Translations under genes and position numbers: made by a program
Source of the DNA: Trinickia dinghuensis
GTDB lineage: Bacteria > Pseudomonadota > Gammaproteobacteria > Burkholderiales > Burkholderiaceae
Assembly: GCF_003367175.1 (NCBI RefSeq)
Contig: NZ_QRGA01000008.1
Location: 62,001 to 126,000 of the forward strand
Length of the DNA stretch: 64,000 nucleotides
Direction: 5' to 3'
In this document: positions 19,272 to 27,799 of the stretch, one piece after another
Layout of the letters: every line of letters starts with the position of its first letter
Numbering within the stretch: the stretch's first letter is position 1
The notes under the pieces: generated by a model
Database searches by the model: none
What the model was told of the DNA's origin: nothing
Seen by the model: the letters and a program-made list of their open reading frames with translations, nothing else

Positions 19272-19312
19272 GGAGTAGTTCCGATTGCACTCACGTTATG
19301 GGAGACTTTGAA

Positions 19313-19885
19313 ATGGACGTCACCCTTGCAGCAGCGCAGCAAAAAATCGACATCCTTACGGTTGTCGACACGGAGACCGTTAAGGCTTACTGGAACAAAT
19401 CCAGCCCGAGTCGGACACCGAGCCAAGATCCGCAAAGTCCGACCGGCCTCGATCACAACAATAAATTCATGATCTGCACGGGATCGCGCGGCATAATCAG
19501 CGGACAAGGCACCGGCGACCTCAGCTTTAGAGCGAACGTCGGAGATACGGTGGGATTCGTGGGAACCTCGGCATATAACAATGAAATCGATGCCGTGATT
19601 ATCTACAAGATCAAAAAGTTTTCAGGCACCGACGTATTCAATCAATTCAATGCGAATGTTTACGTCAGGAAGGAAGCAGTGCAGCCGGATCCGAACTCCG
19701 AAACTCGCGACGGCTTGCCGGCACTGCATGTGCCGACGAATTTTTCGAGTTTCGAGGCGTCGGTCCGGCAAAGCGGTACGGAAGGCTTCGGCGTGTGCTT
19801 CGCGCTGTACACGCTGGCGGATAACGGCCAACGGCAAGATCTGTATGGGTATTTCTGGTGGGATCCGACGATTACCGTGGCGTAA
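19313..19885 (+). CDS. aidA: AidA/PixA-family protein, second copy
   Basis: 190 aa starting MDVTLAAAQQKIDILTVVDT; GGGAG stands 9 nt upstream of this ATG, which favours it over the ATG 15 bp earlier. The PixA domain covers nearly all of it: LTVVDTETVKAYW, DLSFRANVGDTVGFVGTSA, AVIIYKI, DGLPALHVPTNFSSF and GTEGFGVCFALYTL, closing with YGYFWWDPTITVA. This copy looks like canonical Burkholderia AidA, whereas the upstream copy has diverged. Soluble, no signal peptide. AidA function is unsettled; it is strongly quorum-controlled in B. cenocepacia and linked to nematode killing there. Confidence 0.85.
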   Translation: MDVTLAAAQQKIDILTVVDTETVKAYWNKSSPSRTPSQDPQSPTGLDHNNKFMICTGSRGIISGQGTGDLSFRANVGDTVGFVGTSAYNNEIDAVIIYKIKKFSGTDVFNQFNANVYVRKEAVQPDPNSETRDGLPALHVPTNFSSFEASVRQSGTEGFGVCFALYTLADNGQRQDLYGYFWWDPTITVA

Positions 19886-20498
19886 CTTGCCGCTTCAATC
19901 GAGGCAGGCCGGTTTTGTAAGGTAAGAGGCCCGGCGGGGTAGCGATTCGGCTCCGCCGGGCTGAGCTTTGTCGCGCAGCGTCATAGTTCATCCCCTCTCT
20001 CCTTTCGGGCCCGCAAATTCGTGCGGAAAGCTTGGGGAGACCGACCACTTGCGGGCCTCCCGCAAGGCTTTGAGAAAAGACCAAGAAAAGAAAGTTGCCC
20101 GCCATCGAGCCTGTTGACAACCCAGCGAACACCAACCCCCACCGCAATCCCAGGTCCCGTCTGCTCCACTGCAGGTGTTGTCGTCGACAACCCCGCGGAG
20201 CGAGCGAGTATCGCTCGTCGACTTCGCTCGCCCATATTCCGCCGAGCGGCTATCGAATCCCCTAGAATACGGGGCTTGTTTTGGATTTCGCCTCGAATAT
20301 CGGCGCGCTTGCGGTTCGTACCCTCTCTTTCCTTCGCTCAAGGGTCGGCCGATCGGACGAATACGCCTGAGCGCCGCCGGGCAGTAGAGTGAATCGAACA
20401 CCACCGCCCCTCGCCCGCCCCGCTTTTACGCGCGGCGCGAAGGTCCGAAGATCGAACGCGAAAATCCGCACCCGAACACGTTCTTCCCATAGTCACGA
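19886..20498. other. 613-bp gap upstream of mutS
   Basis: No convincing gene. It starts with a terminator-like hairpin (19929-19961), then a second perfect hairpin CTTGCGGG-CCT-CCCGCAAG at 20048-20066 next to an A/G-rich stretch (GAAAAGACCAAGAAAAGAAAG), a composition I associate with dispersed non-coding repeats of Burkholderia genomes. A possible mutS -10, TAGAAT at 20263-20268, is enclosed by CCCC...GGGG. Open frames here look like chance frames in GC-rich DNA. Confidence 0.45.
19929..19961 (+). terminator. Terminator-like hairpin after aidA
   Basis: GCCCGGCGG and CCGCCGGGC form a perfect 9-bp stem with a 15-nt loop, 43 bp after the aidA stop. No U-run follows, so it may rely on Rho or act mainly to stabilise the mRNA 3' end. 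Confidence 0.5.
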
Positions 20499-23198
20499 AT
20501 GAAAACCGAAACCAGCGTCGACGCTCCGGCGGAACAATCGCTTGCGAAGCACACGCCCTACATGCAGCAATACCTGCGCATCAAAGCCGACCATCCCGGC
20601 ACGCTGCTGTTCTTCCGCATGGGCGATTTCTACGAGCTCTTCTTCGACGACGCCGAAAAAGCGGCGCGCCTGCTCGACCTGACTCTGACGCAACGCGGCG
20701 CCTCCGGCGGCAATCCGATCAAGATGGCCGGCGTGCCCTACCACGCCGTCGAGCAATATCTCGCCAAGCTCGTGAAGTTCGGCGAGTCGGCCGCCATTTG
20801 CGAACAAATCGGCGATCCGGCCACGTCCAAGGGGCCGGTCGAGCGCAAGGTCGTGCGCATCGTCACGCCGGGCACGCTGACCGACGCCGCCCTGCTTTCC
20901 GACAAGAACGACCTCTATCTGCTCGCCGCCTGCCCCGCGCACAACAAGCGCGGCGTGACGACGGCAATCGGCCTCGCATGGCTCAACCTCGCGAGCGGCG
21001 CGTTGCGGCTTGCCGAGGTCGCGCCGGGCGAAGTGGGCGAGGCGCTCGAACGCATCCGCCCGGCCGAAGTGCTCGTGGCCGACGGCGCGGCCGACCTCGT
21101 GCCCGGCACGGCTGCAGGCACGCTCACACGCGTACCCGCCTGGCACTTCGACGTCGCCTCGGGTGTGCAGCGCCTGTGCGATCAATTGAACGTCGCGAGC
21201 CTGGACGGCTTCGGCGCCGAGGGGCTCACGAGCGCGTGCGGTGCCGCCGGCGCCGTGCTGCTCTATGCCGCTGCGACGCAAGGCCAGCAGTTGCGCCACG
21301 TGCGTAGTCTGAAAGTGGAAACCGAGTCGGAATACATCGGCCTCGATCCGGCCACGCGCCGCAACTTGGAGCTGACCGAGACGCTGCGCGGCGGCGAATC
21401 GCCGACGCTGTGCTCGCTCCTCGATACCTGCTGCTCGACGATGGGCAGCCGTCTGCTGCGCCATTGGCTCCATCACCCGCCGCGCGCGGCCATCGTCGCG
21501 CAATCGCGCCAGCAAGCGATCGGCGCGCTGCTCGACGCCCCGCACGGAACGAGCCTCGACATGCTGCGCGGCGCCCTGCGCAAAATCGCCGACGTCGAGC
21601 GCATCACGGGCCGCCTCGCACTGCTCTCCGCCCGGCCGCGCGATCTGTCGAGCCTGCGCGATACGTTCGCGACGCTGCCGGCTTTGCGCGAACTCGTCAC
21701 GGCGATGGCAGCCGGTACACCTGCTCTCGAACGCATCGGTGCCGGCCTCGAACCGCCGGCCGGCTGCGTCGAATTGCTGATTCGCGCCGTCGCCGAAGAG
21801 CCCGCCGCGATGGTGCGCGATGGCGGCGTCATCGCGCGCGGCTACGACAGCGAACTCGACGAGCTGCGCGACATTTCGGAAAACTGCGGCCAATTTCTGA
21901 TCGATCTCGAAACGCGCGAACGGACACGCACGGGCATCAACAATCTGCGCGTCGAGTACAACAAGGTGCACGGGTTTTACATCGAGGTCACGCGCGGCCA
22001 AACCGACAAGGTGCCCGACGACTATCGGCGCCGGCAAACTTTGAAGAACGCCGAGCGCTACATCACGCCCGAGCTCAAAGCGTTCGAAGACAAAGCGCTG
22101 TCAGCGCAAGAGCGCGCGCTCGCGCGAGAACGCGCGCTTTACGATGCGCTCCTGCAGACCCTGCTGCCGTTCATCGAAGATTGCCAGCGCGTGGCCGCCG
22201 CACTCGCCGAACTCGATCTGCTCGCCGCCTTCGCCGAACGCGCGCAGGCCCTGCGCTGGGTCGCGCCGGAATTCTCGGAGGACGGCGGCATCGACATCGA
22301 GCAAGGGCGCCACCCCGTGGTCGAAGCGCAAGTCGAACAGTTCGTGGCGAACGATTGCCGCTTGAGCACGGAGCGCAAGCTGCTGTTGATCACCGGCCCG
22401 AATATGGGCGGTAAGTCGACCTTCATGCGGCAGACGGCCTTGATCGCGCTGATGGCGTACGTCGGCAGCTACGTGCCCGCGCAGCGCGCCTGCTTCGGTC
22501 CGATCGACCGCATCTTCACGCGCATCGGAGCGGCCGACGATCTAGCGGGCGGCCGTTCGACGTTCATGGTCGAAATGACCGAGGCCGCCGCGATCCTCAA
22601 CGACGCCACCGAACACAGCCTCGTCCTGATGGATGAAATCGGCCGCGGCACGTCGACGTTCGACGGCCTCGCGCTCGCCTGGGCCATCGCGCGCCACCTA
22701 CTCTCGGCCAACGGCTGCTACACGCTGTTCGCCACGCACTACTTCGAACTCACGCAGTTGCCCGCCGAATTCGCCCAGGCCGCCAACGTGCACTTGTCCG
22801 CGGTCGAGCACGGACACGGAATCGTCTTCCTGCATGCCGTCAGCGAAGGGCCCGCGAGCCAAAGCTACGGCTTGCAGGTGGCCCAATTGGCAGGCGTGCC
22901 CGCGGCCGTGATTCGAGCCGCCCGCAAGCACCTCGCGCATCTCGAGCAGCAGTCGGTCGCGCAGGCCACGCCGCAGCTCGATCTGTTCGCCGCTCCGGTG
23001 TTCGCGGAGGACGCGCCCGACGAGTCGGACGATGCCGGCGCCCAAGCCGCCGAACGCCTCCCCCATCCCGCGCTGGAACGGCTCAAGGGCATCGACCCGA
23101 ACGAGCTTCGTCCGCGCGATGCGCTCGATTTGATCTACGAATTGCATGATCTGGCGAGCGCGGCCGAAGCGCGCGGCAACCAGGAGTACGAGCGGTGA
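20499..23198 (+). CDS. mutS: DNA mismatch repair protein MutS
   Basis: Recognises base mismatches and small loops and starts methyl-directed repair with MutL. 899 aa. The N-terminal mismatch-binding domain has [11 protein letters not shown] near residue 42, carrying the Phe-x-Glu-type residues that wedge into mismatched DNA. The C-terminal ABC-type ATPase has Walker [14 protein letters not shown] near residue 632, [15 protein letters not shown] signature, Walker [17 protein letters not shown] and the H-loop LFATHYFEL. The region after residue 830 is acidic, with a terminal helix that supports tetramer formation. Its TGA overlaps the GTG of the next gene (GTGA), so the two are co-translated. 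Confidence 0.97.
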   Translation: MKTETSVDAPAEQSLAKHTPYMQQYLRIKADHPGTLLFFRMGDFYELFFDDAEKAARLLDLTLTQRGASGGNPIKMAGVPYHAVEQYLAKLVKFGESAAICEQIGDPATSKGPVERKVVRIVTPGTLTDAALLSDKNDLYLLAACPAHNKRGVTTAIGLAWLNLASGALRLAEVAPGEVGEALERIRPAEVLVADGAADLVPGTAAGTLTRVPAWHFDVASGVQRLCDQLNVASLDGFGAEGLTSACGAAGAVLLYAAATQGQQLRHVRSLKVETESEYIGLDPATRRNLELTETLRGGESPTLCSLLDTCCSTMGSRLLRHWLHHPPRAAIVAQSRQQAIGALLDAPHGTSLDMLRGALRKIADVERITGRLALLSARPRDLSSLRDTFATLPALRELVTAMAAGTPALERIGAGLEPPAGCVELLIRAVAEEPAAMVRDGGVIARGYDSELDELRDISENCGQFLIDLETRERTRTGINNLRVEYNKVHGFYIEVTRGQTDKVPDDYRRRQTLKNAERYITPELKAFEDKALSAQERALARERALYDALLQTLLPFIEDCQRVAAALAELDLLAAFAERAQALRWVAPEFSEDGGIDIEQGRHPVVEAQVEQFVANDCRLSTERKLLLITGPNMGGKSTFMRQTALIALMAYVGSYVPAQRACFGPIDRIFTRIGAADDLAGGRSTFMVEMTEAAAILNDATEHSLVLMDEIGRGTSTFDGLALAWAIARHLLSANGCYTLFATHYFELTQLPAEFAQAANVHLSAVEHGHGIVFLHAVSEGPASQSYGLQVAQLAGVPAAVIRAARKHLAHLEQQSVAQATPQLDLFAAPVFAEDAPDESDDAGAQAAERLPHPALERLKGIDPNELRPRDALDLIYELHDLASAAEARGNQEYER

Positions 23199-24568
23199 CC
23201 GTAGGCCGGCGGGCGGCTTCGCACGGCAGCTTGGCAGCCCTCGCGCTGGTACTTGCCTGCGTGTCCTGCCTAGCCTGCCTTGCCGCGCCCGCGCGGGCAG
23301 CCGAGCCGCGCTTTGCGTTCGCCGTCGTGTCCGGCGTCATGAGCAGCGAGGCGGACGAGCCGGCCGCGCAGCGTCTAATCGAAGCCATTGGCCTGGACCC
23401 GCATCTGTCGTTCGTCGTCTACGACGGCAACGTGAAAGGCGCCGCCGAGCGGTGCGCCGATTCGCTTTACGACCGCCGCCAGCAACTGCTCGAAGCATCG
23501 GCGCTACCGCTCGTCGCGATCCCCGGCCAGCACGACTGGGCCGATTGCGCGAGCGCGGCGGCCGGTCGCTACGACGCCGCCGAGCGGCTCGATTTCCTGC
23601 GGCAGACGTTGTTTTCGGACACGACTTCGCTCGGTCGGCCGACACTCACATTGGCGCGCGAAAGCGAAGTCGCACGGTTTCGCGCGTTTCGAGAAAACGT
23701 TCGCTGGGAAGATGACGATACGGTCTTCGTCGGCCTCGACGTCGTCGGCGGCAACAACCACTACTCGGATGCGGGGGGGCGCAACGGCGAGTTCGACGAT
23801 CGCGCCATCGCCTCTGCATTTTGGCTCGAACATGCGGCCGAATATGCCAAGCGGCATCGCGCGAAAGCGCTCGTGATCTTCGTCGAAGCCGATCCGAACT
23901 TTTCGCGCTACGAAGAACACGCCGACCGCTTTCCTTGGCTGCGCTTTACGCGGCATCGCAAGCCGGACGGCTACCTCGAATTCAAACGCAGCCTCGTGAA
24001 GACGGCGCGATCGTTTCGCGGGCCCGTGATCTTGATCCATCACAGCACGCACGCACCCGCGGGCGGGTTCGTCATCGATCAGCCGCTTTACAACGACAAA
24101 GGGGTACGCGTCGCCAACTTGACGCGCATCGCGATCGCGCCGCGCGACCCGCAAACGCAATGGGTGCTGTTCGACGTGAATTATGGCCGGCCGGTGCCGT
24201 TTCACGTCACCGTGCGCAACACACCGAAGGTGCTGCCGGCCCTGCCGGCCGCGCCGGCGGAGCCGATGGAAACACCGCCGCCGGGTGCGAGCGCGCCCGG
24301 ACAAACACTTGAACTCGAGCCGCTGCCGGGCATTCAGTACGTGATGCCGGCGGCGCCGGCGGCCATGCCCCCGCCGGCCTCCGCGCCACCTCCGGCCTCC
24401 GCGCCGCCCCTGCCGGCGTCGGAACCGCCGCTGCTGCCCGACACGTTCGACCAAAGCCCGATGCAGGGCGCGCCGGCAACGCCGGCATCGCCCGCGAGCG
24501 CGGCATCGGCGCCGAACGGCGCGATGCCGCCCGCCGCGCCGAACTCAATGCAAGGTGGGGGCTCCTGA
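23195..24568 (+). CDS. Exported metallophosphoesterase-like protein
   Basis: 457 aa beginning at a GTG that overlaps the mutS stop. The first 33 residues form a signal peptide ([22 protein letters not shown]). Residues about 38-340 resemble calcineurin-like phosphoesterases: a core strand [16 protein letters not shown] in place of the GD motif, IPGQHDW in place of GNHD, and [10 protein letters not shown]. The first Asp-x-His motif is not evident, so catalysis is doubtful. The last 120 residues are a proline/alanine-rich low-complexity tail ([14 protein letters not shown]). Coupling to mutS is unusual and probably not functional. The 3' end overlaps slyD by 24 bp, convergently. Confidence 0.65.
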   Translation: MTVGRRAASHGSLAALALVLACVSCLACLAAPARAAEPRFAFAVVSGVMSSEADEPAAQRLIEAIGLDPHLSFVVYDGNVKGAAERCADSLYDRRQQLLEASALPLVAIPGQHDWADCASAAAGRYDAAERLDFLRQTLFSDTTSLGRPTLTLARESEVARFRAFRENVRWEDDDTVFVGLDVVGGNNHYSDAGGRNGEFDDRAIASAFWLEHAAEYAKRHRAKALVIFVEADPNFSRYEEHADRFPWLRFTRHRKPDGYLEFKRSLVKTARSFRGPVILIHHSTHAPAGGFVIDQPLYNDKGVRVANLTRIAIAPRDPQTQWVLFDVNYGRPVPFHVTVRNTPKVLPALPAAPAEPMETPPPGASAPGQTLELEPLPGIQYVMPAAPAAMPPPASAPPPASAPPLPASEPPLLPDTFDQSPMQGAPATPASPASAASAPNGAMPPAAPNSMQGGGS

Positions 24569-25084
24569 GGCGTCTTCCTCGTCGTCATCTTCGTCGATAA
24601 CTTCAATGCCGTCCGCGCCGTGCGCGTGCGCATGTTCGATCTCGTCAGCCGTCGCTTCGCGCACTTCCTTGACCGTCAACGCAAAACGCAACGCCATGCC
24701 GGCCAGCGGGTGGTTGCCATCGAGCACGACCTTGTCTTCCGCCAGATCGGTAACGGTATAGATCAGCGAATCGATCTCGTCGTCGGCGTCCTCGGGCGTG
24801 CCTTCGAACTGCATGCCGACTTCGAGCGGCTCGGGGAAACGGTTGCGCGGCTCGATCTTCACGAGTTCGGGATCGTAGTCGCCGAATGCGTCTTGAGGCT
24901 CGAGTTGGATCTGCGTCTGGAAGCCGGTCTCGTGCCCGTCGAGTTCTTCCTCGATTTTGGGGAACGTGCCATCATAGCCGCCGTGCAGATAGACCATCGG
25001 CTCGTCGCTTTCCTCGATGAGATTGCCCTCGGCATCCGAGAGCTTGTAAGCGACCGACACAACGGTGTTTTTTGCAATTTTCAT
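24545..25084 (-). CDS. slyD: FKBP-type peptidyl-prolyl isomerase SlyD
   Basis: 179 aa from the ATG at 25084 (GGAG 8 nt upstream); a TTG 12 bp further out is less likely. The FKBP domain is interrupted by the inserted-flap (IF) chaperone domain typical of SlyD: MKIAKNTVVSVAYKLSD, the YLHGGYDGTFPKIEEEL flap entrance, and GNHPLAGMALRF at the return. The C-terminal tail is short (HAHAHGADG plus an acidic run), so it has only a few of the nickel-binding histidines of E. coli SlyD. Divergent from roxA. Confidence 0.92.
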   Translation of the reverse strand: MKIAKNTVVSVAYKLSDAEGNLIEESDEPMVYLHGGYDGTFPKIEEELDGHETGFQTQIQLEPQDAFGDYDPELVKIEPRNRFPEPLEVGMQFEGTPEDADDEIDSLIYTVTDLAEDKVVLDGNHPLAGMALRFALTVKEVREATADEIEHAHAHGADGIEVIDEDDDEEDASGAPTLH

Positions 25085-25107
25085 TCGAGTCTCCAAAATA
25101 CTTTCCC

Positions 25108-25113
25108 ATTATA
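25108..25113 (-). promoter_or_regulatory. Perfect -10 element for slyD
   Basis: TATAAT on the minus strand, 23 bp upstream of the slyD ATG, inside the 31-bp gap to roxA. No good -35 is seen in the roxA coding start. The promoter core would therefore lie partly within the roxA gene. Confidence 0.5.
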
Positions 25114-25115
25114 CG

Positions 25116-26363
25116 ATGCCCAAGCGGCCCCTCGACCATCAGGCCAATTCCGCCGCGTCCGCCCCGCGCGCGACGCTCGCCGCACCGCTTTCCCCGCCTT
25201 CGCCCGACGTGCCCACGGCGCTGCTCGGCGGCCTCTCGCCGTCGCAGTTCATGCGGCGTTATTGGCAAAAGAAACCGCTGCTGATACGCGGCGCCATTCC
25301 CGACGTCGCGGCCCCGCTCTCTCGCGATGCGCTGTTCGAGATGGCCGCCGGCGACGATGCCGAATCGCGCCTCGTCTCGTGCTCGCGCGGGCGCTGGCGC
25401 CTCGAGCACGGCCCGTTCGACACGGGCGCGCTGCCGAGCGTCAAACGCCGTGAATGGACGCTGCTCGTGCAAGGCGTGGATTTGCACGACGATCGCGCGC
25501 GCGCCCTGCTCGACCGATTCCGCTTCATACCCGACGCCCGTCTCGACGATTTGATGATCTCCTACGCGACCGACGGCGGCGGCGTCGGTCCGCATTTCGA
25601 TTCTTATGACGTCTTTCTGCTGCAGGTGCACGGCAAACGCCGCTGGCGCATTTCGGCCCAGCGCGACCTGACCTTGAAACCCGGACTGCCCTTGAAGGTT
25701 TTGCAGCATTTCGAGCCCGATGAGGAGTGGCTGCTCGAGCCCGGCGACATGCTGTATCTGCCGCCTCACATCGCTCACGACGGCGTCGCCGAGGGCGAAT
25801 GCATGACCTGCTCGATCGGCTTTAGGGCGCCCTCGGCGAACGAACTCGTCGGCCAGTTTTTGTACTATTTGGCCGAGCGAGGCGAAGCCGCGCACTCGCA
25901 AGCGGGCGAGCGGCTCTATCGCGACCCGCACCAAAACGCGGTGGCGCATCCGGCCCAGCTGCCCGAAGCCCTTGTCGCCGAGCTTGGCTCGATCCTTGCG
26001 CGCGTGAAATGGACGGAACGCGACTTGATCTCGTTCCTCGGCAGCTATCTGAGCGAGCCGAAGCCGCAAGTGGTATTCGACGCGCCCGATCGGCCGCTCG
26101 GCGAAGCGGCGTTCATCCGGCGCGCGCAGGTGTCGGGCATCCGGCTCGACAACAAGGCGGCGCTCCTCTATGGCGCACGGACCTACTTCATCAACGGTGA
26201 AGAATCGGCCCTTCCTCGCAGCCGTAAATGGCTCTGCGAATTGGCCGATGCTCGACGAATTGAGGGGAAACGCTTTGTAACACTCTCGGCCGATGGACCG
26301 ATGACAGCCTTACTGTACGAGTGGTATCGTGCCGGCTGGGTACGAGTCGGCGCATCCCCTTGA
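25116..26363 (+). CDS. roxA: 50S ribosomal protein L16 arginine hydroxylase (JmjC/cupin, RoxA/YcfD-like)
   Basis: Fe(II)/2-oxoglutarate oxygenase expected to hydroxylate an arginine of ribosomal protein L16. The protein of 415 aa starts MPKRPLDHQ. The JmjC-type cupin has GPHFDSYDVFLLQVHGKRRW (His-x-Asp iron ligands) and a second His in LPPHIAHDGVAEG; KPGLPLKVLQHFEPDEEW lies between them. A winged-helix-like C-terminal part (residues about 290-415) completes the family architecture, and the length matches E. coli YcfD plus a short extension. Shares a very short divergent region with slyD. Confidence 0.88.
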   Translation: MPKRPLDHQANSAASAPRATLAAPLSPPSPDVPTALLGGLSPSQFMRRYWQKKPLLIRGAIPDVAAPLSRDALFEMAAGDDAESRLVSCSRGRWRLEHGPFDTGALPSVKRREWTLLVQGVDLHDDRARALLDRFRFIPDARLDDLMISYATDGGGVGPHFDSYDVFLLQVHGKRRWRISAQRDLTLKPGLPLKVLQHFEPDEEWLLEPGDMLYLPPHIAHDGVAEGECMTCSIGFRAPSANELVGQFLYYLAERGEAAHSQAGERLYRDPHQNAVAHPAQLPEALVAELGSILARVKWTERDLISFLGSYLSEPKPQVVFDAPDRPLGEAAFIRRAQVSGIRLDNKAALLYGARTYFINGEESALPRSRKWLCELADARRIEGKRFVTLSADGPMTALLYEWYRAGWVRVGASP

Positions 26364-26457
26364 AGCTGGCCGCCCGAACCTATCGATTACGGTTAAATTC
26401 TGTATGAGAAAGGCAACGTATTGACCCTGCTTTGTCGACGGTCGGTACGAAAGTGCA

Positions 26458-26463
26458 TATAAT
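26458..26463 (+). promoter_or_regulatory. -10 element for the alanine-rich lipoprotein
   Basis: Perfect TATAAT 130 bp upstream of the start codon. The only TTGAC-like sequence (TTGACC, 26421-26426) is too far upstream to be its -35, so the promoter is either -35-poor or activator-dependent. It implies a leader of about 120 nt. Confidence 0.45.
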
Positions 26464-26593
26464 TTCCGCCCAAGCCGTGGGGAAGATTCACGCTCTGAAT
26501 GTGCATCCCACCAGCGGCCTAGGTTGGTGTTGGAGCACATTACCGGTATTATTTCGCGCTGTTGCTTACCTTTAACCATAAAAGGACGTGATC

Positions 26594-26893
26594 ATGAAGA
26601 AATCCCTCCTCGTAGCATCCCTGTTGGCGGCTGTTGCACTGGCTGCGTGCAACAAGAGCAGCGACCAAAACGCTGCCGCTCCGGCTAGCGACGCAACGGC
26701 TGCTTCGGCTCCGGCTGCTGCTGCGAGCGACGCGGGCGCTGCTGCTTCGGGCGCTGCGGCTGCTGCTAGCGACGCAGGCGCTGCTGCGAGCGACGCGGGT
26801 GCTGCTGCTTCGGGCGCGGCTGCCGCTTCGGACGCAGGCGCTTCGGCTGCTGCTCCGGCTGCTGCCGCTCCGGCTTCGGGCGCAAGCCAGTAA
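26594..26893 (+). CDS. Small alanine-rich lipoprotein with internal repeats
   Basis: 99 aa. The signal peptide MKKSLLVASLLAAVALAAC ends in a lipobox (LAAC), so it should be lipidated at Cys19. After NKSSDQNA the mature part is nearly all Ala, Ser, Gly and Asp, built from repeats SDAGAAASGAAA and SDAGAAAS. The codons repeat too (GCTGCT runs), so copy number could vary by slippage. AAAGGA is 7-12 nt before the ATG. Such proteins are common surface lipoproteins of Burkholderiaceae of unknown function. Followed by a very strong terminator. Confidence 0.75.
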   Translation: MKKSLLVASLLAAVALAACNKSSDQNAAAPASDATAASAPAAAASDAGAAASGAAAAASDAGAAASDAGAAASGAAAASDAGASAAAPAAAAPASGASQ

Positions 26894-26909
26894 GCTGCTG
26901 CCTGAAAGA

Positions 26910-26948
26910 GGCAACAAAAAACCGGCCTCGAGCCGGTTTTTTGTTGCC
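26910..26948. terminator. Strong bidirectional terminator
   Basis: Perfect 17-bp stem (GGCAACAAAAAACCGGC and its complement) with a CTCGA loop, with A-run and T-run inside the arms. It separates the lipoprotein from the convergent MBL-fold gene. The right flank TTTTTGTTGCCTAC is repeated once immediately after. Confidence 0.93.
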
Positions 26949-27006
26949 TACGTTTTTGTTGCCTACATGAAACTGAAGTAACTGAAGCAACCCAAGTCGC
27001 GCCCGC

Positions 27007-27789
27007 CTAACTTCCGCCGCAGTCGAGCCAATCGAATCCCAGCTCCTGCGACGCGACCATGATCTCTTCGGCCACCGTGCCGAGCACACCGGCCAGCGCT
27101 TGCTGCGCAAGCTCGGGCAGATTGTTTTGCTGACTCAGATGGGCCGCCACGATATGGGCGAGCCGTGACCTGTCCAACTCCGCCAAAATTCCGGCCGCCG
27201 CGTCGTTGCTCAAATGTCCGTGATTGCCGCCGATACGCGCCTTCAGCGACTGCGGATAGCGGCTCGCCGCGAGCATCCGCGTGTCGTGGTTGCACTCGAG
27301 CACGAGCGCATCGCAGCCGCTCAGCATGCTCGTGATATGGGGCGTGGACGTGCCGACATCCGTTAGGATGCCTAAGCGACGCGCTCCGTCTGAAAACACG
27401 AATTGAAGCGGCTCGCGGGCGTCGTGAGGCACCGTGTAGGGCAACACCTGGAGATCGCCGATCGAGGCCGTCTCGTCGCCCCATAGCACGTGCAAATCGA
27501 CATCCGCGCAATCGGCACCGACAGCCTTGGCGGTCCCCCAGCTCATATAGAGCGGCAGCGACCACTTGCGGGCGAGCGTCAGCGCGCTGCCGATGTGATC
27601 GCTGTGTTCGTGCGTGATGAGAACGGCATCGAGCGCATCGATGCCGTATTGGAGGCGCGCGAGGCGGCGCTCGAGTTCCTTGGCGGAGAACCCGCAATCG
27701 AGCAGCACGCGCGTGGTGGTGTGACCGCTGGCGGCCTCGACGACGAGGGCATTGCCCTCGCTACCGCTGCCGAGGCTAGCAAAACGCAT
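27007..27789 (-). CDS. MBL-fold metallo-hydrolase (YycJ/WalJ-like)
   Basis: 260-aa metallo-beta-lactamase-fold protein. It starts MRFASLGSGSEGNALVVEA, typical of the YycJ/PhnP-like branch, and has the metal motif THEHSDHIG (His-x-His-x-Asp-His), DVGTSTPHI, and ALVLECNHD. The C-terminal HLSQQNNLPELA supplies another ligand. These proteins are thought to be nucleases or phosphodiesterases; the substrate is not known here. It lies 10 bp after bamC and is probably the last gene of the dapA-bamC unit. Confidence 0.82.
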   Translation of the reverse strand: MRFASLGSGSEGNALVVEAASGHTTTRVLLDCGFSAKELERRLARLQYGIDALDAVLITHEHSDHIGSALTLARKWSLPLYMSWGTAKAVGADCADVDLHVLWGDETASIGDLQVLPYTVPHDAREPLQFVFSDGARRLGILTDVGTSTPHITSMLSGCDALVLECNHDTRMLAASRYPQSLKARIGGNHGHLSNDAAAGILAELDRSRLAHIVAAHLSQQNNLPELAQQALAGVLGTVAEEIMVASQELGFDWLDCGGS

Positions 27790-27799
27790 GGAACGAGGA

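Larger units (their letters stand above)
18990..19312. other. Regulatory gap between the two aidA-like genes
   Basis: 323 bp, AT-rich, without a gene. It contains a candidate sigma70 element (TTGACA at 19091-19096), a lux/cep-box-like dyad at 19201-19219, and a perfect inverted repeat at 19251-19271 (listed separately). No terminator is obvious after the first copy. Confidence 0.5.

Noticed and set aside
20381-20400. T-arm-like sequence (GTGAATCGAACACC) upstream of mutS that briefly looked like part of a tRNA
   Set aside because: No acceptor, D or anticodon stem can be formed around it.
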